Shown here piece after piece: positions 1 to 9,905 of a stretch of 64,000 nucleotides of DNA. The DNA comes from Dallia pectoralis (lineage: Eukaryota > Chordata > Actinopteri > Esociformes > Umbridae), in assembly GCA_029465975.1 (NCBI GenBank), contig CM055748.1, positions 11,124,300 through 11,188,299 of the forward strand, in the 5' to 3' direction. The notes beneath the pieces were generated by a model. That model saw nothing but the letters and a program-made list of their open reading frames with translations. It was not told where the DNA came from and ran no database searches. Each line of letters begins with the position of its first letter. Position 1 is the stretch's first letter. Position numbers and translations under genes: made by a program.

Positions 1-440
1 TTAATATGGAGTCTCCTCCATTTGCAGCTATAACAGCCGCCAATCTTCTGAGAAGGTTTGTGTTGTTGTTGCTTCCCGAAGCAGCTTGAAACTCTGTGGT
101 GACGGATACAACAGATGATAGATAATTTTTCACATCACCTTCTTCAGCCCCTGATGGCCCTGGCCTCTCTGAGTTCACGTGGTCTACCACTTTGTGGCTG
201 AACTCTTGTTGTTCCGACTCACTTGCACTTCACAATAAAGGCATCTACAGTTGACAGAGGCAGATCTAGTAGGCAAAAAATATCACAAACTGACTCGTGG
301 CAAAGCTGGTATCCTAAGATAGTGCCTTGTTTAAAGTCTGTGAGCTCTATAATACAAACCATGTTCTGCCATTGTTTGTCCACATGTTGGATTTCATCCT
401 GCAAGTAATCGGTGTGGCAGACACACCTGAACTCATACAC
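1..440 (-). pseudogene. Tc1/mariner transposase relic (N-terminal part)
   Basis: On the minus strand, reading from about 400 downward, the conceptual peptide carries a paired-like helix-turn-helix (LLDLPLSTVDAFIVK) followed, after frameshifts, by VGTTRVQPQSGRPR, a typical linker of fish Tc1-like transposases, and then LSSVVSVTTEFQAASGSN in another frame. The order of these pieces matches the N-terminal DNA-binding half of a Tc1 transposase. A TGA stop lies at 219-221 and at least two frame changes are needed, so it is dead. The catalytic DDE half would lie left of the window. No terminal inverted repeat was identified here. Confidence 0.7.
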
Positions 441-717
441 TCATAAAGTGTATCAGCCAAATGGACCTCTGTATATGACATTTTATTTGTGACAGTTTGT
501 GGTGAAAAGCAATTATAGAAAAATATCTATACACTTTTAATTGGTAAACTGTCACGCAAAATAGAAATGGTCGATATGCTGAGTTTACTTGCATTAACCC
601 AACACTGGTCCACGTGGCAGAATCGAACTACAACTCAGGTGCTGTTAAAAAGGACTATTCACCAATGAATTGAACCATCGCTCCAATATTGCACTAAATA
701 TAAAAGTTCAGGTTTAC

Positions 718-1580
718 CTTCTTCAAGATCCACTCGAAAGCACCGGTTATTACTTTTCTCACAGCAGTATGAGCCGAGATCTGAGGTCTGAAGAGCATCA
801 ATGCGTATGGAGAAGTTCCCCAGAACTCCTTGGTTCGGGAAAGCCTTCACTCTGCCATCTCTGTGATCTCTAAATTCCAACTAATAATAATACATTTGGT
901 TGTTTATCATTCTTTTTTGACGAAATCCAAAAGCTCAAAAATAAGTTCAAACATACTTTATAAAGGCAGACATTTTAAAGCAAAAAAGCTTGCAGGGTTA
1001 GTGTTATTATATTTGAAACTGAACGAGGCAACAACCTGCCCTGAGGACGTGATGTTGACCAGGCTTGAACCAAAATCAGGGCCCCAGCGCCACACCACCC
1101 AGTCAGGGCTTGTGTTCATATAGGTGGACCCAAATCTGCATGGTAAGAGCACCACAGAGCCCAGGAAAGCTGGAAGGGTAGATATGTTACAGGAGTCGTG
1201 GCAACCTAGATGCAAACACAGTTTGACTTTTATATAAGCAGGATCGAAGAGAAAAGGCTGTCACATAATGTTTTTTTACAGAATAAGTATGAATAAGCAT
1301 AAATAATCATGGTATGAAATCTTAAAATATCGATTTATTAATTAATAATGCATTTGTAATATTGTTTCATTGACCATGGGTAACATATGCTGACTTACAA
1401 GTATTTTCTCAATTAAAATAATTTTGTGTGTATTATATTCTACATATATTATGTAGCTGTATCTTCATATATATATATATATATATATATAAATGATCTC
1501 AAACACTTACCCATTGAAGCCACCGAGATATAATTTATTATCATCCAGAAATACCAAATGTTGGTTACGATCGAGAACAT
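718..1580 (-). CDS. Ig V-set domain protein, 5' exons (signal peptide + V domain)
   Basis: Three minus-strand exons fit together. Exon 1 (1580-1511) runs from an ATG through a hydrophobic leader (MFSIVTNIWYFWMIINYISV) and ends in phase 1 at a GTAAGT donor. Exon 2 (1205-1036) opens with the remaining two bases of the codon after a pyrimidine-AG acceptor and carries LPCRF and the core W-x-W strand (DWVVWRW). Exon 3 (880-718) carries GNFSIRIDALQTSDLGSYCC, the D-x-G-x-Y-x-C signature of V-set strand F, and ends in phase 1 at GTAAAC. Signal peptide then V domain split over two exons is seen in fish Ig-superfamily receptors. No transmembrane or cytoplasmic exon was found in 1-717, so the gene either continues off the left edge past the Tc1 relic or is truncated. 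The exact family (CD8-, CD300-, VISTA- or NITR-like) cannot be assigned. Confidence 0.72.
1462..1491. repeat. (AT)n microsatellite
   Basis: An uninterrupted alternating AT run lies just 3' of signal-peptide exon 1 of the Ig gene, within its first intron. Confidence 0.9.
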
Positions 1581-1994
1581 TATCAGTGTGTGGAACAAGA
1601 AAGCATCCAGCACATGAATCCAGTAGCAACTCTATCGGCAACGTGACTGTAAAACCTCTACAATGGACACAATCAATTAGGTCACTTCCTTTCTCAGTAG
1701 CTGTGTGTATCTCAATTTAGCCCTTGTTTTTACACATCTCTGAAAATATACCAAAAAACGATTTTTCTAAATTGTATAGGAGATCCATTTAATATGTTAC
1801 AACAATGTAATCACATGTATTCAAATTATATTAAAAAGTACAAATATGAATAGTGCTCAGTAGTTCAATAATAAAACAATAGGCCATGTATTTACATTAA
1901 AATAGCATGATTATGTGCATAACACAAATGGCTAACTTATTTATTAATCCAAATTATATATTTTACGGCAGCATATTCAAAGAGTTTCTGAGCA

Positions 1995-2125
1995 GTATTT
2001 CAGAGTGAGCAAACTCACTTTGAAAAACACTGCTGCTTCCTGTGGAAACCTGGTGACATTTCAAAGAAGGGGCCTTCAGTTGCAAACAACGCAGATGGGT
2101 TTCTGTTGGATGAATGCCATGGAGA
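1995..2125. repeat. Diverged duplicate block, copy 1 (ETS/RUNX-like motifs)
   Basis: This stretch, about 400 bp upstream of the Ig gene start, aligns by eye with 14530-14630 near the itgae start. Both contain GCTTCCTGT(G/T)GAAAC, then a GACATTT core, then a GCCTTCA(G/T)TTGCAA block. On the minus strand the shared core is an ETS-type GGAAG next to a TGTGG/CCACA RUNX-type motif, a pairing common in leukocyte promoters. It may be a duplicated regulatory segment or an old dispersed repeat. Confidence 0.45.
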
Positions 2126-2680
2126 GAGTGGTCTGTGTAAAACAAAAATATGCACAGGAGACGAAACGAAACGAAATGTTTCTGTTTAATCCCTCATGTT
2201 AACATCTCTTTTGACAATTACGTAGAGATTGTTTTGTTTGGCGGAAAGCTAAGCAAATGATAAAACAAAGAACAAATTCTTGTTTCCAGTTTTTAAAGAA
2301 TTACTTGTTTCTCATTCACAAAAGTTGTCATTTCCAAATCATTTAACAAAACTATAAAACATTGGAATCATCCCATGGCCCTTTTCAATGTATTGAGTGA
2401 ACGACTGATAGTGTAGGTGAAAGTATGTTAGCACTGTGCCCACAGGAAGTTTCTACGGTAACACATGCTCAATGCAGCACAGCAGCTCCTTGTCCTTTCC
2501 GGATCTCCACCTCGCTGTGTACATACTGCTGGTAGAAGTGCGATGGCAGTAAAAAAAACAGACATACCCGCAACTCATCATTTATTTATGTTAGGTATAT
2601 GCCTTTTATTGTCAGATTCTAAGGTCGAATGCCTTCAGGTAGTGCTCACATCGCCATTCCAAAAGTTGTCCTGTGCAGTT

Positions 2681-4080
2681 CTATCTCATCTGTCCCCACT
2701 GGGTCTCATCTATTTCTACTGGGTCTCATCTGTTCCCACTGGGTCTCATCTATTCCCACTGGGTCTCATCTGTCCCCTCTGGGTCTCATCTATTCCCACT
2801 GGGTCTCATCTGTCCCCTCTGGGTCTCATCTGTTCCCACTGGGTCTCATCTGTCCCCACTGGGTCTCATCTGTTCCCAATGGGTCTCATCTGTTCCCACT
2901 GGGTCTCATCTGTTCCCACTGGGTCCCATCTGTTCCCACTGGGTCTCATCTGTTCCCACTGGGTCTCATCTGTTCCCACTGGGTCTCATCTGTTCCCACT
3001 GGGTCTCATCTGGGTCTCATCTGTTCCCACTGGGTCTCATCTGTTCCCACTGGGTCTCATCTGTTCATCTGGGTCTCCACTGGGTCTCATCTGTCCCACT
3101 GGGTCTCATCTGTTCCCACTGGGTCTCATCTGTTCCCACTGGGTCTCATCTGTTCCCACTGGGTCTCATCTGTTCCCACTGGGTCTCATCTGTTCCCTCT
3201 GGGTCTCATCTGTCCCCACTGGGTCTCATCTGTTCCCACTGGGCCTCAGCTGTTCCCTCTGGGTCTCATCTGTTCCCACTGGGTCTCCTCTGGGTCTCAT
3301 CTGTTCCCACTGGGTCTCATCTGTTCCCACTGGGTCTCATCTGTTCCCACTGGGTCTCATCTGTTCCCTCTGGGTCTCATCTGTTCCCACTGGGTCTCAT
3401 CTGTCCCCACTGGGTCTCATCTGTTCCCACTGGGTCTCATCTGTTCCCACTGGGTCTCATCTGTTCCCACTGGGTCTCATCTGTCCCCACTGGGTCTCAT
3501 CTGTTCCCACTGGGTCTCATCTGTTCCCACTGGGTCTCATCTGTTCCCACTGGGTCTCATCTGTTCCCACTGGGTCTCATCTGTTCCCACTGGGTCTCAT
3601 CTGTTCCCACTGGGTCTCATCTGTTCCCACTGGGTCTCATCTGTTCCCACTGGGTCTCATCTGTTCCCACTGGGTCTCATCTGTTCCCACTGGGTCTCAT
3701 CTGTTCCCACTGGGTCTCATCTGTTCCCACTGGGTCTCATCTGGTTCCCACTGGGTCTCATCTGGGTCTCATCTGTTCCCACTGGGTCTCATCTGTTCCC
3801 ACTGGGTCTCATCTGTTCCCACTGGGTCTCATCTGTTCCCTCTGGGTCTCATCTGTTCCCACTGGGTCCCCTCTGGGTCTCATCTGTTCCCACTGGGTCT
3901 CATCTGTTCCCACTGGGTCTCATCTGTCCCCACTGGGCCTCAGCTGTTCCCTCTGGGTCTCCTCTGGGTCTCATCTGTTCCCACTGGGTCTCATCTGTCC
4001 CCACTGGGTCTCATCCGTTCCCACTCAGTCTCATTTGTCTCCTCTGTGTCTCATCTGTCCCCACTAGGTCTCTAGGCATT
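2681..4080. repeat. Minisatellite, 20-bp unit, about 68 copies
   Basis: About 1.4 kb of head-to-tail TGTTCCCACTGGGTCTCATC with sporadic variants (TGTCCCC, TGTTCCCT, GGGCCTCAGC) and short indels that create 10-11 bp partial units near 3010, 3070, 3290, 3745 and 3960. The unit has no stop in any plus-strand frame, which gives three long but meaningless open frames. Copies in the centre (3420-3740) are nearly identical and the edges are more diverged, as expected from ongoing slippage or unequal exchange. Confidence 0.97.
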
Positions 4081-4138
4081 CATCGCCTGACACCCTGTCA
4101 GCCTCAGCAGCCTCCCTGCACATTTTCTTAAACATAAT

Positions 4139-4868
4139 GGGCAATATTCTTCAACCGTTCTTAAGAAGAAATTTGTTCCTAAAACCCACTTACGCAGTTT
4201 CCACGAAGATTCTGACATTCACCAATGTTTACTTATCTGGAATTTGTTCTTAGAATCAGAATCTACGCAGTGAAAAGCACTCTTACGCAGATTTGCGTGC
4301 TGACATTTCATGACAAATCATTAGTCTCTGCGTTTTCATCAATTGTACAGTGCTTTAAATATAATAATAATAATAATAATATTCAATTATTTCTCTCTGA
4401 ATATTCAATAATTTATCTCTGGATGGCACACGCGAGATTGCAGTCATTCTGATTATGTCCCCGATGCGCTGGTCCAGCTCAGTATAGACAGTGCCTTTCC
4501 CCCTCCTGTGGTCAGCATCTCGTTTGTGTTTGGCAATACTTTTTTGCCTCAAACTTCATGTCAAACCATTTCTTCTTTATGTCATCAGGTGTGCGCCCTT
4601 CCCCTGACACAGCGTTCACAGAACGAGTGATTAAATCCCATGCATCCTTTTTGTATTTGATTTTGCAATCATTGATGCTGCTAAATATTACATCTTTTTG
4701 CCTGTTCACTTATTGCAGAAGTATTTCCTAGTATTATAGGAACGTAGGTGCGAACAATTATGCAATTTAAGAACACATTCATGAATTTGAGTAAGACTTT
4801 TCTTAGGACCTTTCCTAGGAACGAATTTAAGAAATAACTTAGGAAAACATTGAAGAATATGGCCAAAT
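4139..4868 (-). mobile_element. PIF/Harbinger-type element, decayed
   Basis: Imperfect inverted ends are visible: GCAATATTCTTCAA near 4142 against TTGAAGAATATGGCC near 4853, each followed inward by a TTCTTAA...TTCCTA motif. This fits a nonautonomous or decayed Harbinger element. The minus strand between them encodes fragments of the element's Myb/SANT (MADF-like) protein. No exact 3-bp target duplication could be confirmed. Confidence 0.65.
4390..4709 (-). pseudogene. Myb/SANT-like DNA-binding protein remnant of Harbinger
   Basis: Two minus-strand frames join end to end. One (4709-4530) contains the SANT/MADF-like helix pair with W residues (DAWDLITRSVNAVSGEGRT, IKKKWFDMKFEAKK). The other (4552-4390) continues SIAKHKRDADHRRGKGT. 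A single-base frame change near 4540 separates them. The family resembles the trihelix/NAIF1-like accessory proteins of PIF/Harbinger transposons. The ORF is broken and has run into a (TAATAA)n tract at its 3' side. Confidence 0.65.
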
Positions 4869-5074
4869 GTTCTCTCTTATTTTAAATTGCTTTATATGAT
4901 CAATTTGAAATTGACCTCTCCAATTCTTCTGCCTTTTCCCTCACTCTGAGCCCCCTAACGGCGTCATTATGTGACCGAGCAATATCTATCCAGCTGACGA
5001 ACGCAGTTTCCACCACAAGCGCTTTCCTCTTGCGCATTTATTTTCTTTCACCATCATTAGCCATGACCCCATAT
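4869..5074. other. Intergenic, nothing recognised
   Basis: No open frame with family features, no RNA gene and no tandem repeat were seen in this AT-rich spacer between two mobile-element remnants. Confidence 0.6.
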
Positions 5075-5778
5075 TGTCATGATTCACGGCTGTGTTCTGT
5101 GGGTTCTTGTGTGTGTGTGCTTGTTTCTGTCACCATCTTGTGGTTGTTCCTTTTGTTTCTTCCTGGTACCTGCCCTTCCCTTGTCATTTGTTCCCGCCAT
5201 TTTACTCACCTGTTGCTTGTTAGTCCTCGTTATGTTTAGTATTTAGTCTCCCCTGTGTCCATGTGTGATTGTTGGGCATTGTTTAAGGTGCGTTGTCGCT
5301 TGTTCTGTTAATACGTTTATGTTTGCTGGTTCTGTGTTTCGTAGATGTATTATGTTTACTGTTAGATGAAGTGTTCAGTCACCTGCTTTATGTTTCCAGT
5401 TTGATTGTTTATCCATGTTCTCTGTAGGAGAGTTTGTCCTTGTTTGCTGTTATTTGTTCCCGTGTCTTAGTTAGTCCTTGGGTGTCGGTTCGTGTTAAGG
5501 GGATGTGGGTCATTGGGGTTTACGTTTGTCTGGTTTCTTTGTAGGTCAGTTTGTTCTCACTGTTTAGTTTATGTTCATTGTCTGTTTAGTTCCTGTTATC
5601 TTGTTCAGGCATCATCCTCTGTTTGACCTTTTGTTTTGTTCTTTTGTACTATTTAATCTTCCGGTCTAAAGGACCCATCTCGTGTGCCTGTTTGCCTGTC
5701 CAGAGTTTAATAAACCCTAGTCATTTAAACCACCTCTGCGCTTGTGTCCTCAACTTGCTTGGAAGCCCAATCCTGACA
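5075..5778 (+). mobile_element. TGTCA...TGACA-bounded dispersed repeat (LTR-like, unclassified)
   Basis: The segment begins TGTCATGATTCACGG and ends CCCAATCCTGACA, giving short inverted termini. It is T/G-rich on the plus strand, has AATAAA at about 5708 and ends with the CACCTCTGCGCTTGTGTCC-type tail that recurs in many fish genomes. Those are LTR-like features, but no flanking target duplication, primer-binding site or internal coding region was found. A related reverse-oriented copy seems to frame the nest at 6390-13850. Confidence 0.45.
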
Positions 5779-6389
5779 CATTGTTTTTTTAGTACACTAC
5801 AAAAGGTAGTTTGAGGAACATATGTTTTCGTTGCAGAATCTATTGGGCTCATTTTGGCAGCATTAAATCACAATAACATTAAATTCGTAAGCAGACACTG
5901 GGAAACAGACATTAATGCCAGTAAAATAGGCATGTCATGGCAGATTAAAAAGATCATAATCAAGAAAAAAATCATAATCTTGGCTTTGTATAGGGTTTAT
6001 TCAGTTTCAAACGTTTTGTTCCATGTAAGCTGTTTGCTATAATTGGGTGATCGTCATAGGCAGTCTCAACTGTACATAGAAACAAAGTGTGTCTTGTAAA
6101 CCGATGGGTATAAACTGTAGGGACTGCACCAAGCAGCCAGGGGTTTGAATCTAATCCTTGTTCTCATCAACAGTTGAGAAAAAAATGTTTTACAGTTTTG
6201 TTGTTCCATGACAATCTTCATCAGAATCAAAAGGGTAGATTAATCATGATGGCCAAGGTCCAAAGAAAATCTATCACCACACATTTCCCGTAATATTATT
6301 TCTGTGTCAATATTACGAAGCATTGTAACAGCCAAGCAGAACGTAATCTAAGGGCACATTTGAAGCTGTGGCTAGAGAAGCTCCAATTA
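5779..6389. other. Intergenic, nothing recognised
   Basis: About 600 bp of AT-rich sequence with only short frames lacking family features. No RNA gene or tandem array is visible. Confidence 0.55.
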
Positions 6390-6655
6390 TCATGACCAAG
6401 AACAATGGACCCAAGCGCAGACACAGAGGGCAGGTTGAAACCAGTATTAAAGGGGTAACCCAGAACCATAGAAGCAGGCAAGAGTTCAGTACACATGGCA
6501 GGCTCATGGTCGGGAACAGAAACGATCAACACTGGGAACAGAGAAACAGAACAAGTAGCACAGAACAGGGTAACGCTGGAAACGAGTGAATGAATAAACG
6601 ACCTGGCAACTAGTAACAGGAAACACTGACATATAAAGGACGAAACGTAGGATGT

Positions 6656-7757
6656 ACGTACGGACAAAAATATTGGGATTTATCAAACCGTGTGCACGCA
6701 CGTCCTACACCGTTTTCGCTTAATAAATCACAATGAACTCTAAATGTGGCGCAGCTTTTGCGGCTTCATATCACGCCCATATTTGCCCATAAATAGTCAA
6801 AGAAACGCCCCAAATTAATATTAATTGATTGAAATGTCATGAGAAACTGGGAGGAAACCCGGAAAAGTAACGTCAGTTTCCTGTTGGGGAGGTGGATATT
6901 GCGCTTTTTGGTTTGCCTGTTCACCCGCAGTGATACTTTATGTAATTACAAGACAAACCTTTTATACATACTAACACATCTGACATAACCCGGATAACGG
7001 TTGGCTGAGATATATGTTGCACCTTTCAAAATATGGGTTAAGACATGCGATGAAACACATTTAAAATAGAACCAACTAAAGGCACATACATGAACACTAC
7101 ATCTATACTATGAAATACACTTTCCCCAGTGGATATATATATATATATATATCCATATCCCCATCTATATATCTATCCATCTATATATATATATATATTC
7201 ATTTATCCATCTATCTATCCATCTATATATATATCCATCTATCCGCTCCTTCAGACGGGACATCGACAAGAATATCAGTTTTATACACGGTTTTGCTCTG
7301 TTCGCCGTATTTATGAGGATGAATTGCACAACATGACAATATAATTACACAACATATTTGAGTTATTTTTTGGAAATAAATATTCATTTTAATTGACGTT
7401 ATATGTTGTTTTATATATATATATATTGATTTGTTTTGGCAGATCGATCAAACAGGTGTTTGTGTAGGCTTTTAATTGTAAGAATGGCTTTGTGAATTCT
7501 TAATATTATTAATGACAGGAGAAATTTCATTTATTTTACACAACGGTCTACATTTTAACACAGTTTTGTGTATTTCATCCATCTGCCGACGATGTCGCCA
7601 TTTCTCATTTCACCCGTTTCTGTGCGTACGCATGGGTCAGAGCTTGGGTGGAGGACCGCACATTTTCACGTCAAGTTTGATTTTGATAAATCCCAACTAT
7701 TGCGTAGAGAGCGGCGTACGCATTCTGTTGTGTGTACGCAGCGTTGATAAATGAGGC
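6656..7757. mobile_element. Nonautonomous Harbinger-like MITE
   Basis: The right end reads GCGTTGATAAATGAGGCCCC, a common fish Harbinger-type terminus. Subterminal TTGGGATTTATCAAA near 6673 is matched in inverted form near 7690 (TTTGATAAATCCCAA), with GTACG-rich motifs on both sides. No transposase is encoded. The interior carries a TATC/TA microsatellite at about 7131-7245. The left terminus is degraded, so its first base is uncertain. Confidence 0.55.
7131..7245. repeat. (TA)n / (TATC)n compound microsatellite
   Basis: Alternating TA runs are interleaved with ATCTATCC/ATCCATCT units. The short open frames across it are low-complexity translations of the repeat. Confidence 0.9.
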
Positions 7758-7942
7758 CCCAGATCACGTAAAACTAGGATCGTTGTCAAGGACAGGCAGA
7801 GGTACACAGGGTCAGATGACTGGAGGTACAGAGGCATAGGCTTCTTCTTCTTCATTGGTGTTTACCGGCGGCTGGCATCCAACTTTAATGGTGCATTACC
7901 GCCACCTACCATGCTGGAGTGTGGGCCAGAGCCAGGACCGAC

Positions 7943-8815
7943 CTACACCCTACCCTCCAACCCCGTGTCCCTCAAGAAAGAAAACAAAATTTCAAAACTG
8001 CGATCCACCTCTGTCCCCCGAAGCCAGTTAACTATTGTAATCTCTAGAATACCACATTCCCTCAAACTTTCCCTCATACACCCCCTCTCCCTCACATATT
8101 GCCTACAGTGCAGCAACACATGCTCTACAGTCTCTTCCTTCTCACAATACTCACACATGCCTGTTGGGTGCTTCCCTATCCTATGTAATGAACCATTCAG
8201 CCTACAGTGCCCTATTCTAAGCCTAGTGTAAATGGTCCCTTCCCTCCTTCCACCCCCTCGCATCCGCTTCCTCCCAACCTCCCTCTGGACCCGGTAGAGA
8301 TGTCTCCCCTTCTCCCCCCTATCCCACTGCTCCTGCCAACTTTCCATGACCTTAGCCTCCCCTTTACTCCACTTCACCACCAGAGAGACCTCCTTTTCCC
8401 CTAAGGCCTTCTTCGCCAGCATGTCGGCTGCCTCATTACCCTCCACCCCCACAGGTGCTGGTACCCACGCAAACCAAACTTGGCACCCTTTCCGCACCAC
8501 CCGACCCAGTGTCTCCAGCACTTCCAGCACCAGGTTCTGTCTGCTGTGCGAGCTACAGGACTGCAAGCTCTTCAAAACCGTGCACGAGTCCGAGAAAACA
8601 ACCACCCCACCGTGCACCCTTTCCTACACCCATTGTAAGGCCAACAGCACCGCAAGCAACTCAGCTGTAAATACGGCCAGGTGATCTGACAGCCGCCGTA
8701 AGACTTCACTACCACTGACCTTTTCACTAAAAGCTGCACCCGTCCCCCCTGTGCTGGGATCTTTCGCACCATTAATCATAATTAAAAATAGTAAAGGGCT
8801 GTTAAAAAAATGCAT
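7943..8815 (-). pseudogene. LINE RNase H and C-terminal domain
   Basis: The upstream frame (8815-8624) reads NGAKDPSTGGTGAAF and FTAELLAVLLALQWV, the first strand and helix region of an RNase H fold. A frame change near 8620 leads to FSDSCTVLKSLQ and WVPAPVGVEGNEAADMLAKKA, the conserved GxxGNExAD block. It ends with a CEYC...EHVLLHC cysteine/histidine motif (CCHC-like) typical of non-LTR ORF2 C termini. The first acidic position lies in a context changed from the usual TDGS to INGA, so activity would be doubtful even without the frameshift. Confidence 0.8.
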
Positions 8816-9705
8816 TTGTGTGTGGATCCACGTCAGGGGAGTCTAAAAAATTATCCACACACAAATGCAGTCAAATTCACTGCACGCAAGCAGTTTGTAA
8901 ATCGAGATATATTTCGCTATGTGCATTTAAACAATTGTATGCATTTGTGAATCTTATGTGCTTTTTAAATTTGGTGTGTGTATTTGTGAATTTTGTACGC
9001 ATGTATGAATCCCGTGTGTGCATTTGTAAATCTACTCTGTGCATTTATCTTTTTTGAGACTCTTCTAGCTCCATATGGACGGATCATGCCCCGTGTAGCA
9101 AACCCCCAGCCAGACAATGGTGAAGCGTACTGCTGTATCACGAAGTCTTTATTTACATTCAGCATTATTTAGAATGCATTTCTTTTATCCTTGTCCTTTT
9201 CTTCATAGAAGAGCTACATGAAAAATGAATAACATAAAATTAGCTCTTACAAATATAAACATTACCCAAAAATAATAGTAATTGTAATGTTTTATCCAAC
9301 ATTTGAGACGTGACCTCCGTAAGTATTTACACTGCCAGAATGAATTACACTGGCCAGCATTAGTATAACTCTGTTAGTGTTTGTTATCTGTTATACAAAC
9401 ACATAGATTAAAGTTATATAACTGTACACAAAACATAAAACAATGAAACATAGGATATCTTATTCCCGTTCCAGCTAGGTGCTTATTTTTCCTTTATAAA
9501 GCTTTATAATTACATAGCATCATAAGTATAACTTTGTTTTTATTCCGTGGTGAGTGTCTCACTAAAAACAGCCCCCCCCCCTGCTTTTAGGTACTATATT
9601 AACGTTCCACAAGGGGAGGGGCACTAAATGAAGAACTCCTAATGCTGACAGGCGGACTAATAAAATAAGGCTCTAAAATGTCCATATATATACATTTTCC
9701 CTTAG
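8800..9705. mobile_element. Unclassified insertion or replacement inside the LINE
   Basis: This 0.9-kb stretch interrupts the LINE between the RT start and RNase H and does not translate as RT. It starts with ATGCATTTGTGTGTGGATCC and carries repeated GCATTTGTGAAT/GTGTGCATTTGTAAAT phrases and a GAGACTCTTCTAGCTCCATA motif. About 400 codons of RT, including the catalytic YxDD, are absent here, so there was a deletion as well as an insertion. Its family was not recognised. Confidence 0.5.
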
Positions 9706-9707
9706 AG

Positions 9708-9905
9708 TCAGTTACACCCCGGCTTCCGGATTGGTACTACCACTTCCTCCTTCCAACCACTTGGCAGATTCCCCTCTTCCCAGACTTTATTATACATCGC
9801 CAAGATTACCTCAAGTGCCTCATCAGTCAGATGCCTCAACATTACATAACACACCTCATCCTGCCCAGGTGACGTCATACCTGCCTTATTTATCGCCCTC
9901 CTCAT
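9708..9905 (-). pseudogene. LINE reverse transcriptase, N-terminal fragment
   Basis: The peptide contains TSPGQDEVCYVMLRHL, then YNKVWEEGNLPSGWKEEVVV and PIRKPG, which are the RT-0/RT-1 blocks of I-type LINEs. It stops abruptly at the join with the unrelated insert. Upstream on the minus strand its coding sequence merges into the 53-bp tandem array, which is built from the codons just before it. Confidence 0.8.

Noticed and set aside
2465..4131. Three overlapping long plus-strand open frames (464-536 codons)
   Set aside because: All are out-of-register translations of the same stop-free 20-bp repeat; no splice context, leader or domain.
6296..6701. Minus-strand 123-codon hydrophobic frame
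   Set aside because: Lies within a dispersed noncoding repeat end and lacks family features.
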